From an uncultured Sphingorhabdus sp. (GTDB taxonomy: Bacteria > Pseudomonadota > Alphaproteobacteria > Sphingomonadales > Sphingomonadaceae): a stretch of DNA of 11,898 nucleotides. Under the pieces are notes generated by a model. That model saw only the letters and a list, made by a program, of their open reading frames with translations, was not told the origin of the DNA and did no database searches. The DNA lies in contig CALMYW010000051.1 of NCBI GenBank assembly GCA_937873665.1, positions 1 to 11,898 on the forward strand. Direction: 5' to 3'. Below, one piece after another: positions 1 through 8,204 of this stretch (positions are counted from its first letter, which is position 1; each line of letters opens with the position of its first letter). A program made the position numbers and the translations under genes.

Positions 1-52
1 GCCCATGGCCGCGTAACTTAAACCAAATAGCCTCCGGCAATCCCGGGGCGGT

Positions 53-898
53 TCACATGCCGACCTGCTCTGTCCGCAAGTCATCAAGTGTGCTTGGTAT
101 GGCTGTCCCATCAGAGACCTTTTGCGGCCCGATAAGTGGATCAATGCCAGCTAGCCCAAGGAGCTCATTTAGGCGATCGAGCCGCACCCGGCCAAGAGCT
201 TCTGTGATCCTTCCGTGAAAGAAGATAGGATTAGCAAAATGGCGCACCAAATCTTTCGAGGAACTGGTTTCGATAAACACATCTGGGATATATTTTTTGC
301 TATTTTTTTCAAACTCGATCTTCGATTGAGCAAATTCGAGATATTGGTCAAAGGTTTCTTTGAACCTGAGATGCGCGTCTTTTTTTCCAAACTCAATATG
401 AAGAATGTCAAAGACATTTTTCAGTTGGTTAATGTCCAACTCTGGGAGTTTGGCAGCAATATCACGACAATCGATGATATGGTCGCTGATGCTGAAATTA
501 ACTCCTAAGTTTTGAATCTGATCTTTCAATTTTTGCGAGGTGTAACTCGCCTGTTTTTCCGTAATTACGAAGACATAGACCGTATCAAAATGCTCACCTA
601 ACTGGTGATTTTTAAATAGCCTAAGCGTCTCTGTGATCTTTGCGCTCGAGGGGTCAGACGTCACCTGAAACGCGATTTTTGTTGTTTCGCAGCCGAGATC
701 AACTGCGGGGAAATTGGCCCTCACCCGATTCTGATTTCTCAGGTTGGGGCAATCAAAAAGAGTCGAGAGGATAGGAGCATAAAAATCCTCCGCTACCTTA
801 TTGATGTCAAACAGCCCAATCGCGTTTGCGACCTTCACCTCATAAACTAGGCGGCTCAGGAGTTGGCCGATTTTTGTGATGTAGTCCTGTCTTTGCAT
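53..898 (-). CDS. SMEK-domain protein, probable defence-type cargo
   Basis: This 281-aa protein matches the SMEK N-terminal domain as I remember it. Residues 1-170 hold the recognisable core: a helical start (YITKIGQLLSRLVYEV), the block NAIGLFDINKVAEDF, then NFPAVDLG followed by IAFQVTSDPSSAKITETL. The D-x-G ... FQVTS pattern resembles a nuclease-like alpha/beta core, but that is inference. The C-terminal 110 residues contain KYIPDVFIE, a motif I associate with the segment after SMEK in larger multidomain proteins, so this copy may be a short or truncated version. After the TGA the same frame stays open for the last 17 codons to the window edge. The gene is clearly AT-richer than its neighbours, which suggests recent acquisition. 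The ATG at 898 has no good Shine-Dalgarno. SMEK proteins occur in defence-like settings; the biochemical role here is unknown. Confidence 0.72.
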   Translation of the reverse strand: MQRQDYITKIGQLLSRLVYEVKVANAIGLFDINKVAEDFYAPILSTLFDCPNLRNQNRVRANFPAVDLGCETTKIAFQVTSDPSSAKITETLRLFKNHQLGEHFDTVYVFVITEKQASYTSQKLKDQIQNLGVNFSISDHIIDCRDIAAKLPELDINQLKNVFDILHIEFGKKDAHLRFKETFDQYLEFAQSKIEFEKNSKKYIPDVFIETSSSKDLVRHFANPIFFHGRITEALGRVRLDRLNELLGLAGIDPLIGPQKVSDGTAIPSTLDDLRTEQVGM

Positions 899-993
899 TT
901 GTCTCGATCAATGATGCATGGATTGGTCGAATGTCTCAATCCACGACAACCTACCAGCATTCTCAATTACCTCAACTTCCGAAATCGGCCAAT

Positions 994-1395
994 TCAGGGC
1001 GCTGGTTGCGAGATCGTCTCAGAGAGCTTCGGCCCAAACTCCATGTTCCGCGCCAACGCCTCTACAAAGCCCTCAAATCGCACTGTACCTTGCGCTTTGG
1101 CAGCGGCACGCGCTGAATCGGGAAGCGCCGGATTGGCCGTCAGCCAAAAACGCACGAACAACGCCAACGCCTCGGAATTAAGCTCGGCGCGGTAATCCAG
1201 CTTGTCGAGCTGGCGCATGACTTTGTCGATCCTTCGGCTGAATGCCGCTTCCATGCGCTCCGATCCATCGGGTGACAGAAACGAGTTCAACGCTGTCTCG
1301 ACCACTTGTGCCTGGGTCACATGCTTGCGCCGGGCGTAGTCGGCAAGGCGATCCGCAAGATCGGGGGGCAGGCGGAACGTATGCTTCGATTTCAC
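994..1395 (-). CDS. CopG-like ribbon-helix-helix protein of the conjugation operon
   Basis: A 133-aa protein with an N-terminal ribbon-helix-helix pattern (HTFRLPPDLADRLADYARRKHVTQAQ, residues 5-30) and the longer C-terminal part seen in the CopG-type proteins that follow traG in alphaproteobacterial ICEs (ALALFVRFWLT ... ALPDSARAAAKAQGTVRFEGFVEAL). It is probably a DNA-binding regulator or a DNA-processing accessory of transfer. The GTG start at 1395-1393 overlaps the traG TGA as GTGA, so translation is probably coupled to traG. The last residues (PKLSETISQPAP) differ from the tails I remember, and base composition changes just beyond, so the 3' end may have been altered by the insertion of the SMEK gene. 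Downstream, trbB would be expected but is not seen. Confidence 0.8.
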   Translation of the reverse strand: MKSKHTFRLPPDLADRLADYARRKHVTQAQVVETALNSFLSPDGSERMEAAFSRRIDKVMRQLDKLDYRAELNSEALALFVRFWLTANPALPDSARAAAKAQGTVRFEGFVEALARNMEFGPKLSETISQPAP

Positions 1396-3380
1396 AACGC
1401 GATCCCATCGCCAGGATCGAGCGAGGCTTGGCGGGCGCTCCGGGCCATGCCGATGCGAAGCCGTTCGGCGCGCGCAGCATCGTCCGCGCCGTCGGACTGA
1501 TCGCCAAAATCAAACTCGCCCGAACGATCTTTGCCCTTCTGGGGCAGAATATCGACATGGGCCGGGATCTCCGGTTCGCGCCGGATCCCGCTATTGGCCT
1601 CGTCTTCAAGTGCTGCCGTCTTGCGCTTCTTCTTCAGCACCGGCTTGATGGCGGGCATGGCACTCCAGTCGTCGAACTTCGGATTGTTGGACTTCGCTGC
1701 AACGGGCTCCGGGGTTGGCAGGATGCGCGCCTGTAATCGCGGATCGGCATAGTAGCGCGCCTTCTTCGCTTTGATCGGCGGAGAACCAGAGAGCATCACA
1801 ATCTCGTCTGTCTCGGGTAGCTGGAGAATCTCGCCCTGGGTGAGCAGCGGACGAGAGGTCTCGGAACGGGAGATCATCAGATGGCCGAGCCAGGGCGAGA
1901 GCCGGTGGCCGGCATAGTTGCGCATCGAACGCTGCTCAGTTGCGGTGCCCAGCGATTCCGACACGCGCTTGGCGGTGCCTTCGTCATTGGTCGCGAACGC
2001 CACCCGGACATGGCAATTGTCGAGGATCGCATTGTTCTTGCCGTAGGCCCGCTCGATCTGATTGAGCGACTGCGCGATCAGGAACGACTTGAGCCCGTAA
2101 CCCGCCATGAATGCCAGCGCGCTCTCGAAGAAGTCGAGACGCCCCAAGGCCGGGAACTCGTCGAGCATCATCAGCAGCCGGTGGCGTTGCGCCTTGGGGG
2201 AAAGCTCCTCGGTCAGCCGCCGCCCGATCTGGTTGAGGATCAGGCGGATGAGCGGCTTGGTCCGGCTGATGTCTGAGGGCGGCACGACCAGGTAGAGGGT
2301 GGCAGGACGTTTGGCTTCGACCAGATCGGCGATACGCCACTCCGAGCAACTGGTGACCTCGGCGATCACAGGATCGCGGTAGAGTCCGAGATAGGACATC
2401 GCGGTCGAGAGCACGCCCGATCGCTCATTGTCAGATTTGTTGAGCAGTTCGCGCGCGGCGCTGGCGACGACCGGGTGCGGTCCAGCATCGCCCAAATGCG
2501 TGGTCGCCATCATCGCATCGAGTGTTTCTTCGATGGTGCGCTCGGGATCGGACAGGAAGGCAGCCACACCGGCGAGGGTCTTGTCGGGCTCGGCTTAGAG
2601 GACATGGAGGATAGCACCGACCAGCAGGGCATGGCTGGTCTTCTCCCAATGGTTGCGCTTTTCGAGGCTGCCTTCGGGATCGACCAGAATGTCGGCGATA
2701 TTCTGGACGTCGCGTACTTCGCTGATCCCGCGCCGAACTTCGAGCAGCGGATTGTAATGCGCCGAGGCGAGGTTGGTGGGATCGAACAGCAGGGTGCGGC
2801 TGAAGCTGGAGCGGAAGCCGGCGGTCAGGCCCCAGTTCTCGCCTTTGATGTCGTGGACGATTGCGGATCCGGGCCAGGTCAGCAAGGTCGGAATGACAAG
2901 ACCGACGCCTTTGCCGGAGCGGGTCGGCGCGAAGCACAGGACATGTTCCGGACCATCGTGGCGCAAATAGTTGTTCTGGAATTTGCCGAGCACCACCCCG
3001 TTTTCGGAGAGGAGGCCGATGCGCTTGATGTCAGCGCGCTCGGCCCAGCGCGCTGAGCCATAGGTTTTGGCGTTGCTGCTCTCACGGCCGCGCCAGACCG
3101 ACATGGCAATGGCAACCATGATGGCGACGAACCCGCCCGAGGTTGCGATCAGTCCACCCTTGTCAAAGACCTCCGGCGCATAGGCGTCATAAGAGAACCA
3201 CCACCAGAAGAGGTCATAGGGCCGGTAAACTGGAAGGCCAAAGGCCGTGAACCACGGGGCACCGAGTTCGGACTGGAACCCAAGCGCGGATGCAGTCCAC
3301 TGCGTTGCAGCCCAGACGCTGGCTAGGATGATGAGGAAGACAGCCAGCACCTGGCCCCAAAGGATCTTCGCTGCGGACAA
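1392..3380 (-). pseudogene. traG: TraG/VirD4-type coupling ATPase, interrupted by an in-frame TAA
   Basis: The type IV coupling protein links the relaxosome to the mating channel at the inner membrane. The full reading is 662 codons. It has two hydrophobic N-terminal segments (about 9-32 and 78-97), Walker A TRSGKGVG at 153-160, and Walker B LLMMLDEFPALG ending in Asp-Glu near 407-408. Codon 262 (2597-2595) is TAA inside HVL-stop-AEPDKTLAG, where relatives have Tyr, and both halves are in the same frame. One base change from TAC or TAT explains it. The truncated product (261 aa) keeps Walker A but loses Walker B. The start chosen is TTG at 3380, because AAGGAG lies 8 nt upstream (3394-3389) and the protein then begins MSAAKILWGQ as in relatives; the 52 extra upstream codons look non-coding. 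A GTG at 2567 could restart the C-terminal part. A sequencing error or suppression are alternatives. Confidence 0.85.
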
Positions 3381-3595
3381 TGACCATACTCCTTGCCGTT
3401 TCGGCGGGCATGTCGGCAACGGAAGGGCTGAATTGCAAGGCTTCTGGCGTACCCCTCGCAGGCTGGCGCAGGATCGGAAGGGGTGGCGGGATCGACACTT
3501 GGTCTTCCTCAGCCCTCGCAGCGTCTTGAAGAACATATATGGAACGAATATCGTCCATGTCTTGCCGATTCGGCTTTGCCAAAGGGATGATGATC
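3381..3595. promoter_or_regulatory. Divergent spacer between traG and the two plus-strand genes
   Basis: This 215-bp stretch separates traG (minus) from the small plus-strand genes. It holds the traG Shine-Dalgarno AAGGAG on the minus strand (3394-3389). A 6-bp inverted repeat, TTGCCG (3393-3398) and CGGCAA (3414-3419), overlaps that site and could hide it in a hairpin or bind a regulator. An AT-rich tract around 3532-3553 is a possible promoter: on the plus strand TTGAAG (3526-3531) is followed after 17 bp by TATCGT, a weak match. AAAGGG at 3581-3586 is the likely ribosome site for the plus-strand gene. Promoter assignments are tentative. Confidence 0.4.
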
Positions 3596-3793
3596 ATGCA
3601 GCACGATCCAGCGCTGCGCGAAGCCGCGCGCGCGATTTACGAAAGCGTCTATCCAGGCGAGGAATGGACTCCTGTGCCGTTTCCCGAAGCCGAGAAATAC
3701 GGCACCGTCCATTACCGCAACGCCGTGGCCGCCGCGCTGCGCGCCGATGCGTGCCTCAACGGCGACCGCGACCGGCAATTGGCGATGCTCTGA
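3596..3793 (+). CDS. Small unknown protein, first gene of an inverted pair
   Basis: A 65-aa protein beginning MQHDPALREAARAIYESVYPGEEW that I do not recognise. It is soluble and slightly acidic, without membrane segments or clear motifs; the N-terminal half looks helical. The start at 3596 is chosen because AAAGGG (3581-3586) lies 9 nt upstream; ATGs at 3587 and 3590 are too close to it, and an ATG at 3539 would add 19 residues without a good ribosome site. Its TGA overlaps the ATG of the next gene by one base (TGATG), so the two are probably co-translated. The pair runs against the transfer operon between relaxase and traG. It could be an accessory or cargo cassette. Confidence 0.6.
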   Translation: MQHDPALREAARAIYESVYPGEEWTPVPFPEAEKYGTVHYRNAVAAALRADACLNGDRDRQLAML

Positions 3794-4083
3794 TGAAGGT
3801 GCGGATCGACGATATCGAACTGGCCCGCGCGATCGGCATTGGGCTCGCGGTCACCGGCAAGCGCGGGCAGAGCAAGGATCATGCGGTCAGCATCTTGCGC
3901 CAACTCGCCCAATATGCGGTCTTTCGCGAGGCTGCTGCGGCAGAGCTCATGTCGAGCAACATGCCGCTATTCCCCGATGACTATGGGATCGTCCGGGCAG
4001 CGGATGCCTATGCGACAAGCGAACTGCAGCGGCGCGAACAGCGCAGTCACTTCGATTGGCCGGTGCGCCTGATCGTCAGATAG
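3793..4083 (+). CDS. Unknown 96-aa protein, second gene of an inverted pair
   Basis: This 96-aa protein starts MKVRIDDIELARAIGIGLAV and ends FDWPVRLIVR. I do not recognise the family. It contains a helical block rich in Ala, Arg and Gln (about 26-52) and the segment NMPLFPDDYGIVRAADAYATSEL; no signal peptide or membrane helix is visible. The reading frame is open upstream for about 180 codons, but the ATG at 3793 fits because it overlaps the stop of the preceding gene (TGATG), which indicates translational coupling. The 3' end converges on the relaxase gene, and the two coding regions overlap by 8 bp (4076-4083). Codon use is GC-rich like the backbone, so the pair need not be a recent arrival. 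Confidence 0.6.
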   Translation: MKVRIDDIELARAIGIGLAVTGKRGQSKDHAVSILRQLAQYAVFREAAAAELMSSNMPLFPDDYGIVRAADAYATSELQRREQRSHFDWPVRLIVR

Positions 4084-5815
4084 ATATCCCGCGGCTGCGG
4101 CCGAGCGTCCATTCGATCCCGCCGCCGCTCTTGATTGTGCCCATCACCTGCTCGCCCAGATGCCGGTCGAGCGACGGCTTCCACGGCACCAGCTCGAACC
4201 CGTGGGCATGCTCGATCATCGCAAAGCGGCCCGAAGCGAGTTTGATCCGCTCGCGGTAGAGACCTTTCACGCGGTCGCCATCTTCTCCAGGCACATGGTC
4301 GAGACCGGTGCGATGCGCGATACTGTGAGCGGCGCTGGCAAGCTCGCGGTCGCGCAGCGTCGCAATGAGATCGCGGGCGAGGATGATCCGGGTCCCTTGC
4401 CGCCGCGCCAGCCCTTCCTCCGCCAGATGCTCGGCGCGGGCGATCTTGGCCTGCTCGACCTCAATGCCAAACCCGCCACCGGTGATCTGGGGCTCGGCCG
4501 CAACCAACTGGCGATCGAGCCAGGTCGCACCACCCGCCGTGACTTGCTCGGCGAGGGCCAGATCCGAGCGCAGCGCGAGCGACTGTTGCTGTCGCCCGCG
4601 ATTATCGTCCCAGCTTCTGAGTTCGACGATTCCGCCTGGTTCGGCGTCGCCGGTTACTTCGAGGTCGGAGAATTTGAGATGGTGGACGCGGCCATCGATA
4701 CCATCGACGATGGCATAGGCTTCGCCGGTCAGTTCGTCGTGCAGCCCGCGTTCGACCAGTTTGCCGATGATGGGATTTTCGGGCGCCTCCTGATGCAACG
4801 CGAACCGCCCGGTCTCGGCGTTGCCCAGCTGGCGCGACATAGCGCGGTGCATGGTCTTGATGATGTCGCCGCGCTCACCGAGCGCGCGCAGCTTGCCTTC
4901 AAGATCGCTGCTCAGCGTCCAGCAAGCCGGGCCATGCGCGTCGGCAAGGCCAAGCCGTTCGAGCGCGGTAGCCCGCCCGATCAGCAGGGCCCGGTCGGAT
5001 CGGGCATGACCGGACGGATCGGGGCGCAGATCTATCACGCCGCTCTCGTCGTGAAGCCGCTGCAGGCTGCGGTCGAGGCTCGTCCAGCGCTCGGCGCCGA
5101 CTTCGCGCTGCAAAGCCTGCTCGATCTCGCGCTCGGTTCTGTGGCCGAGTTCGGCGGTGACATGCTCTTCGGCGCGACCGCGCATCCCTTCACGGATGTA
5201 ATCACGGTCGATCACCAGGTTCTGTCCATCGTCCGCCTTGCCGCGCACGAGAATGTGGATGTGGGGGTTGTCGGTGTTCCAGTGATCGACCCCCACCCAG
5301 TCGAGGCGGGTACCGAGATCGTGCGCCATGTCATCCATCAACTCACGGGTGAAGGCGCGGAGGTCTTCCATCTCGGCCGCATCCTCGGGCGAGACGATAA
5401 AACGAAAGTGGTGCCGATCGTCCTCGCAGCGCGCAGCAAAAGTCTCACCATCGGCGCTGTCTGCATCGCGATCGAACAAGCGGCCCTCGCTTCCCTCGCG
5501 GTCAACGCCGTCGCGCTTGAGATAGGTCAGATGTCGGGCGAGCGGGGCTGCGCGAAAGTGTGCGCCCTTATGGCGGACCACCCGCGCTTTGATGATCACG
5601 CGGCGCTGGGTCCGGGATCGGCGCATGGCCAGCGCGGCACTGCGGCCGCGCCCCGATCGACCGGTGCCGCGCCCGACACGTTTCCCAAGCGAGGTATAAC
5701 CCGCACGCTTTGAGGCATGGAGCACCCGTCCGGCGAGCGACTTGGCCTTTTGTCCCGATGGGCGTCCGCGATCGCGAACTCGGCCCGGCTTCACTTCGAA
5801 GTCGTCGTCGCTCAC
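4076..5815 (-). CDS. rlxS: VirD2-like relaxase with DUF3363-type C-terminal region (RlxS-like)
   Basis: A 579-aa relaxase that nicks oriT and leads the transferred strand. The N-terminus (1-75) is very rich in Arg, Lys and Gly. Three motifs follow: HLTYLKRDG around 95-103, with Tyr98 the likely nucleophile; DRHHFRFIVSPEDA at 133-146; and NPHIHILVRG at 183-192, whose His185 and His187 with His135/136 are the probable metal ligands. The region after about residue 250 matches the DUF3363 extension of these relaxases. The start is GTG (5815), the only in-frame start upstream of the conserved core; the ribosome site is poor. RlxS is the name of the M. loti ICE relaxase of this type, used here by analogy. 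The 3' end overlaps a convergent small gene by 8 bp. The reading frame is intact. Confidence 0.88.
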   Translation of the reverse strand: MSDDDFEVKPGRVRDRGRPSGQKAKSLAGRVLHASKRAGYTSLGKRVGRGTGRSGRGRSAALAMRRSRTQRRVIIKARVVRHKGAHFRAAPLARHLTYLKRDGVDREGSEGRLFDRDADSADGETFAARCEDDRHHFRFIVSPEDAAEMEDLRAFTRELMDDMAHDLGTRLDWVGVDHWNTDNPHIHILVRGKADDGQNLVIDRDYIREGMRGRAEEHVTAELGHRTEREIEQALQREVGAERWTSLDRSLQRLHDESGVIDLRPDPSGHARSDRALLIGRATALERLGLADAHGPACWTLSSDLEGKLRALGERGDIIKTMHRAMSRQLGNAETGRFALHQEAPENPIIGKLVERGLHDELTGEAYAIVDGIDGRVHHLKFSDLEVTGDAEPGGIVELRSWDDNRGRQQQSLALRSDLALAEQVTAGGATWLDRQLVAAEPQITGGGFGIEVEQAKIARAEHLAEEGLARRQGTRIILARDLIATLRDRELASAAHSIAHRTGLDHVPGEDGDRVKGLYRERIKLASGRFAMIEHAHGFELVPWKPSLDRHLGEQVMGTIKSGGGIEWTLGRSRGISI

Positions 5816-6062
5816 CGGAAACGGGCCTTGTGGACGGGCGACGGCTGCAAAAATGGCGAAAATGCGTGATAAATGGGATGCGATGCCAGCAGGGCAAAAA
5901 AGTGTGTGGCGCTCGGAGCCAAGGAATTCTGCACCTCACACCCCACACAGCCAGCCGTTCCTTTATCTCGCCATCGAAATTCCCCCTTCCTCCCATCCGA
6001 CCTCAATCCTCTCCATCGCCCGCCATTCCACACCATGACGCGCCACAGAGCAAAAAGGGCGA
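5816..6062. other. Spacer upstream of the relaxase gene, candidate oriT
   Basis: A 247-bp gap between the transglycosylase stop and the relaxase start, the only long spacer inside the mobilisation operon. It contains an inverted repeat, TGTGTGG (5903-5909) and CCACACA (5943-5949), separated by 33 bp, with GAATTC near the middle. A run of six A on the plus strand (5896-5901, T on the minus strand) lies beside the left arm. Relaxase genes often lie next to their oriT, and inverted repeats usually flank the nick region, so this is the best oriT candidate in the window. I did not find a convincing match to the classic MOBP nick consensus. No coding region on either strand is convincing here. Confidence 0.35.
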
Positions 6063-6764
6063 TCACTGCGATCCGCTCCCCGAAACGGGCGCGAAGAGGC
6101 CGTTCAACGGGGCTTTTGACGCGTTTGCAGGGTGCGGCGGCGCGGGGGCGGCGAAGCGGCCCGATGCGCCGTCACTGCTTTCCGAGCGCGTGGCGAACAG
6201 CTGGCTTTGTGTCCAGGACAGGCGCACCGGCTGCACCGGCGCTGCGCTGGTGGCGACGGTCGTCGTGCTCGCCTTTTGCAGCCCGGGTGCGATAGTGGCG
6301 ACATAGGCGCGGGTTTCGGCGGGGAGTGGACGTCCATTGTCGCGATATTGCTCATAGCGGCCCGGCCCGGCATTGTAGGCAGCGAGCATGCCGGAGGCAC
6401 CGTAATTGTCGTACATTTCGCGCAGATAGGACGTGCCTGCCATGATGTTATCGCGCGGGTCGAAGGGATCACTCCCCAGACCGAACCGGGCGCGCTGGCG
6501 CGCCCAGGTTGCGGGCATGAGTTGCATCAGGCCCATAGCGCCTTTGTGCGAGACTGCGCCGACCTTTCCCGCACTTTCGGTGCGCATCACCGCATAGATC
6601 CAGTTCTCTGGGATACCGAAGCGCTGCGCAGCTTCAGTGACGTGCGAAGCGATGTCGATGGTGCGCGGCGATGCCTGTTCGGCAGCGGTCTGCCCAAAGG
6701 CAGCCGCATTACCGAACAGGCTTGCGCCCACGAAGAGTGCAGCAAGCACAGCGTGGCGACGCAT
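6063..6764 (-). CDS. Lytic transglycosylase of the conjugation system (SLT domain)
   Basis: A 233-aa exported muramidase that opens peptidoglycan locally so the mating channel can pass. Residues 1-28 form a signal peptide (MRRH, hydrophobic core VLAALFVGASLFGNAAA). The SLT domain spans about 38-150: VMRTESAGKVGA with catalytic Glu63, then KGAMGLMQLMPATW and AAYNAGPGRYEQY, the standard family 1 motifs. The C-terminal third is Ala/Pro/Ser-rich and probably flexible. The ATG at 6764 lies 3 bp after the DUF736 stop, within the DUF2840-traF-DUF736 operon. Relatives include VirB1-type proteins. Which channel it serves cannot be said, since the trb or virB genes are outside the window. Confidence 0.9.
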   Translation of the reverse strand: MRRHAVLAALFVGASLFGNAAAFGQTAAEQASPRTIDIASHVTEAAQRFGIPENWIYAVMRTESAGKVGAVSHKGAMGLMQLMPATWARQRARFGLGSDPFDPRDNIMAGTSYLREMYDNYGASGMLAAYNAGPGRYEQYRDNGRPLPAETRAYVATIAPGLQKASTTTVATSAAPVQPVRLSWTQSQLFATRSESSDGASGRFAAPAPPHPANASKAPLNGLFAPVSGSGSQ

Positions 6765-6767
6765 GGC

Positions 6768-7097
6768 TCAACCTTCGCCGTCGCGTTTGGACTGGCGTGA
6801 CCAGACCAAATGATGATGGTCATCGCCGTCTTTGAAGATGTTGGCGCGCAGCGGGGCCGGGAACATTGGGTCGTCGATCTGGATCGCGACATAGTCGCCG
6901 GCTTTCTCGCCGACATGCTTCCAGCCTGCGCCAATTTCGCGCGCTTCGTCGTCTTCACCGGCGATTACCCGGTAGTCTGGCGCGCTTTCATGGTCGCCTT
7001 TGTCGTTCTCGACGAGGACAAGGTCGATGTTGAGCGACAGCGTGTGCAAATGCCCGGCATAGCCGTTATCGCCTTTGACAAAATATCCGATGCGCAT
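6768..7097 (-). CDS. DUF736 protein, first of two paralogues
   Basis: A 109-aa protein of the DUF736 family, known from alphaproteobacterial ICEs and plasmids but of unknown function. Family marks are MRIGYFVKGDNGYAGHLHTLSLN at the start, SAPDYRVIAG near 38-47, DYVAIQIDDPMFPAPLRANIF at 68-88 and HHLVWSR at 94-100. It departs from the typical form: the usual EIGAAW is AREIGAGW, and an extra acidic and His-rich stretch (DGDDHHH) is present. A strong Shine-Dalgarno, AAGGAG, lies 8 nt upstream inside the 3' end of traF. The gene starts 3 bp after traF and ends 3 bp before the transglycosylase. A second DUF736 gene lies at 11354-11674 and is closer to the common family sequence. Confidence 0.88.
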   Translation of the reverse strand: MRIGYFVKGDNGYAGHLHTLSLNIDLVLVENDKGDHESAPDYRVIAGEDDEAREIGAGWKHVGEKAGDYVAIQIDDPMFPAPLRANIFKDGDDHHHLVWSRQSKRDGEG

Positions 7098-7100
7098 TGG

Positions 7101-7676
7101 TCAGTCTCCTTTTGGGGTGGGTGGTGAGAGCGTCTCACGCGGGTCGGCAAACCAGACATGGCGTCGGTCGCCAGCTTCATCGGTCCACACCGGGGTGGCG
7201 CGGCCGATCACGGTGTCGAGCCTGAGCGGCCCGAAATAGCGTCCATCAAAACTGTCCGGAGCAGCCGGGTTCATCACGAACAGCTCGCCGACGCGCAGCG
7301 TCCGGCAGCCAGCCCAGACGGGCAGCGGACGGCCGAGGCGGTCGCGAGCTCGCGCCACGCCAGCAAAGTCGCCGTCGATGGTCACCCCGTGACCGAAACG
7401 GCAGACGCGCTGGCCGCGAACAGCGGCAATGCGCTTAATGAGCGGCACCCCGGTCGGGAGGTAGAGGCGTTCGGCAAGCAGACTGCGCAATTCGGGTGGC
7501 GGCTCGATTGCCACGCGCTCGCCGACATGGAGGCTAGCCTTGCCGCGGATGGCATACAGCCCGGTCGGTACCGAGGCCGTTGCGTTCCACACCGCGTAGC
7601 GCGAGACCGGCACGGTCAGCGTCGCGAGTGTGGCAGTGGCCACAACACTGGCGAGCAGGAAGCGATGCCGGATCAT
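7101..7676 (-). CDS. traF: TraF-like S26 signal peptidase (pilin maturation)
   Basis: A 191-aa membrane-anchored serine peptidase of the S26 TraF type, which processes and in some systems cyclises the pilin. A single N-terminal membrane segment covers about 6-26. The Ser/Lys dyad is visible: Ser35 in TASVPTGLYAI and Lys81 in GVPLIKRIAAVRGQ. GELFVMNPAAPDSFDGRYFGPL (130-151) is the conserved substrate-side box. The ATG at 7676 overlaps the DUF2840 TGA as ATGA; an upstream in-frame ATG would add 33 residues inside DUF2840 and is unlikely. The PrpC/TraF peptidases of rhizobial ICEs occupy a comparable place. All key residues are present, so it should be active. Confidence 0.9.
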   Translation of the reverse strand: MIRHRFLLASVVATATLATLTVPVSRYAVWNATASVPTGLYAIRGKASLHVGERVAIEPPPELRSLLAERLYLPTGVPLIKRIAAVRGQRVCRFGHGVTIDGDFAGVARARDRLGRPLPVWAGCRTLRVGELFVMNPAAPDSFDGRYFGPLRLDTVIGRATPVWTDEAGDRRHVWFADPRETLSPPTPKGD

Positions 7677-8146
7677 GACAGCAGCACCCGGCGCTGAAGC
7701 CAGGCGCGGTGCCGCGCGGGCGAATAGTCGCGCGGCACTTCGCGCGCCGCCAACCGGTTGTGGATGTGCCGCCAATGATCAGGCGCGACGTCGCACGGAT
7801 CGATGCCTGATGCCTCGATGGCATCGATCAAGCGGAACACCCGCGCGACTTTTGGCCAGCCATGGACCGAGAGGAGGACGTCACCACCAGGATCGACCTG
7901 CGCGACGGGCGTCACGGGCTCGCCCGGCTCGACAGCACGCACGATTTCGAGCGACGATCGGATGGTGCCGTAGTCGTTGCTGGCCCATCGCACCAAGCCG
8001 AACACCTGACTGGGTGCATAGCTCTCGATCCGCTCACTGCGGCTGACGATCTTGCCCGCCACGGGTTTGCCAAACTTCAGCCAGTCTTCGTGTTTGCCTT
8101 CGCGCCAGAACAAGGTGACGTGGGTCAGCGGTGGACTGTCATCCAT
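7673..8146 (-). CDS. DUF2840 protein of the ICE transfer operon
   Basis: A 157-aa protein of the DUF2840 family, which is found almost only beside traF in these elements; its function is unknown. Recognisable parts are THVTLFWREGKHEDWLKFG (8-26), FGLVRWASNDYGT (49-61), LLSVHGWPKVARV (91-103) and APDHWRHIHNRL (121-132), ending in ARHRAWLQRR. The ATG at 8146 is chosen since the family begins just there. The open frame continues upstream for 72 codons across the repeats after repA, but that part is not protein-like. GAGG sits directly against the ATG, so the ribosome site is poor. It is the first gene of the DUF2840-traF-DUF736-transglycosylase unit, and a promoter must lie in 8147-8288 if the unit is not read through from repA. 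Usually a parA gene precedes it; here none does. Confidence 0.88.
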   Translation of the reverse strand: MDDSPPLTHVTLFWREGKHEDWLKFGKPVAGKIVSRSERIESYAPSQVFGLVRWASNDYGTIRSSLEIVRAVEPGEPVTPVAQVDPGGDVLLSVHGWPKVARVFRLIDAIEASGIDPCDVAPDHWRHIHNRLAAREVPRDYSPARHRAWLQRRVLLS

Positions 8147-8204
8147 CCTCGTCTCGGCAGGCCGAGAGGGCGGCACTGCACCGTCCGTCCACAGGCGCGA
8201 TTCC

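Noticed and set aside
3247..3792. Upstream extension of the second small plus-strand gene
   Set aside because: It would run through the traG start region and the preceding gene in another frame. The TGATG overlap marks a better start at 3793.
4160..5713. Plus-strand open frame of 517 codons
   Set aside because: It is antisense to the relaxase, whose motifs are clear. Long antisense frames are common in GC-rich genes and this one has no family resemblance.
5568..6066. Minus- and plus-strand frames crossing the spacer before the relaxase
   Set aside because: They are low in complexity or antisense, overlap the real genes, and have no good ribosome sites or recognisable domains.
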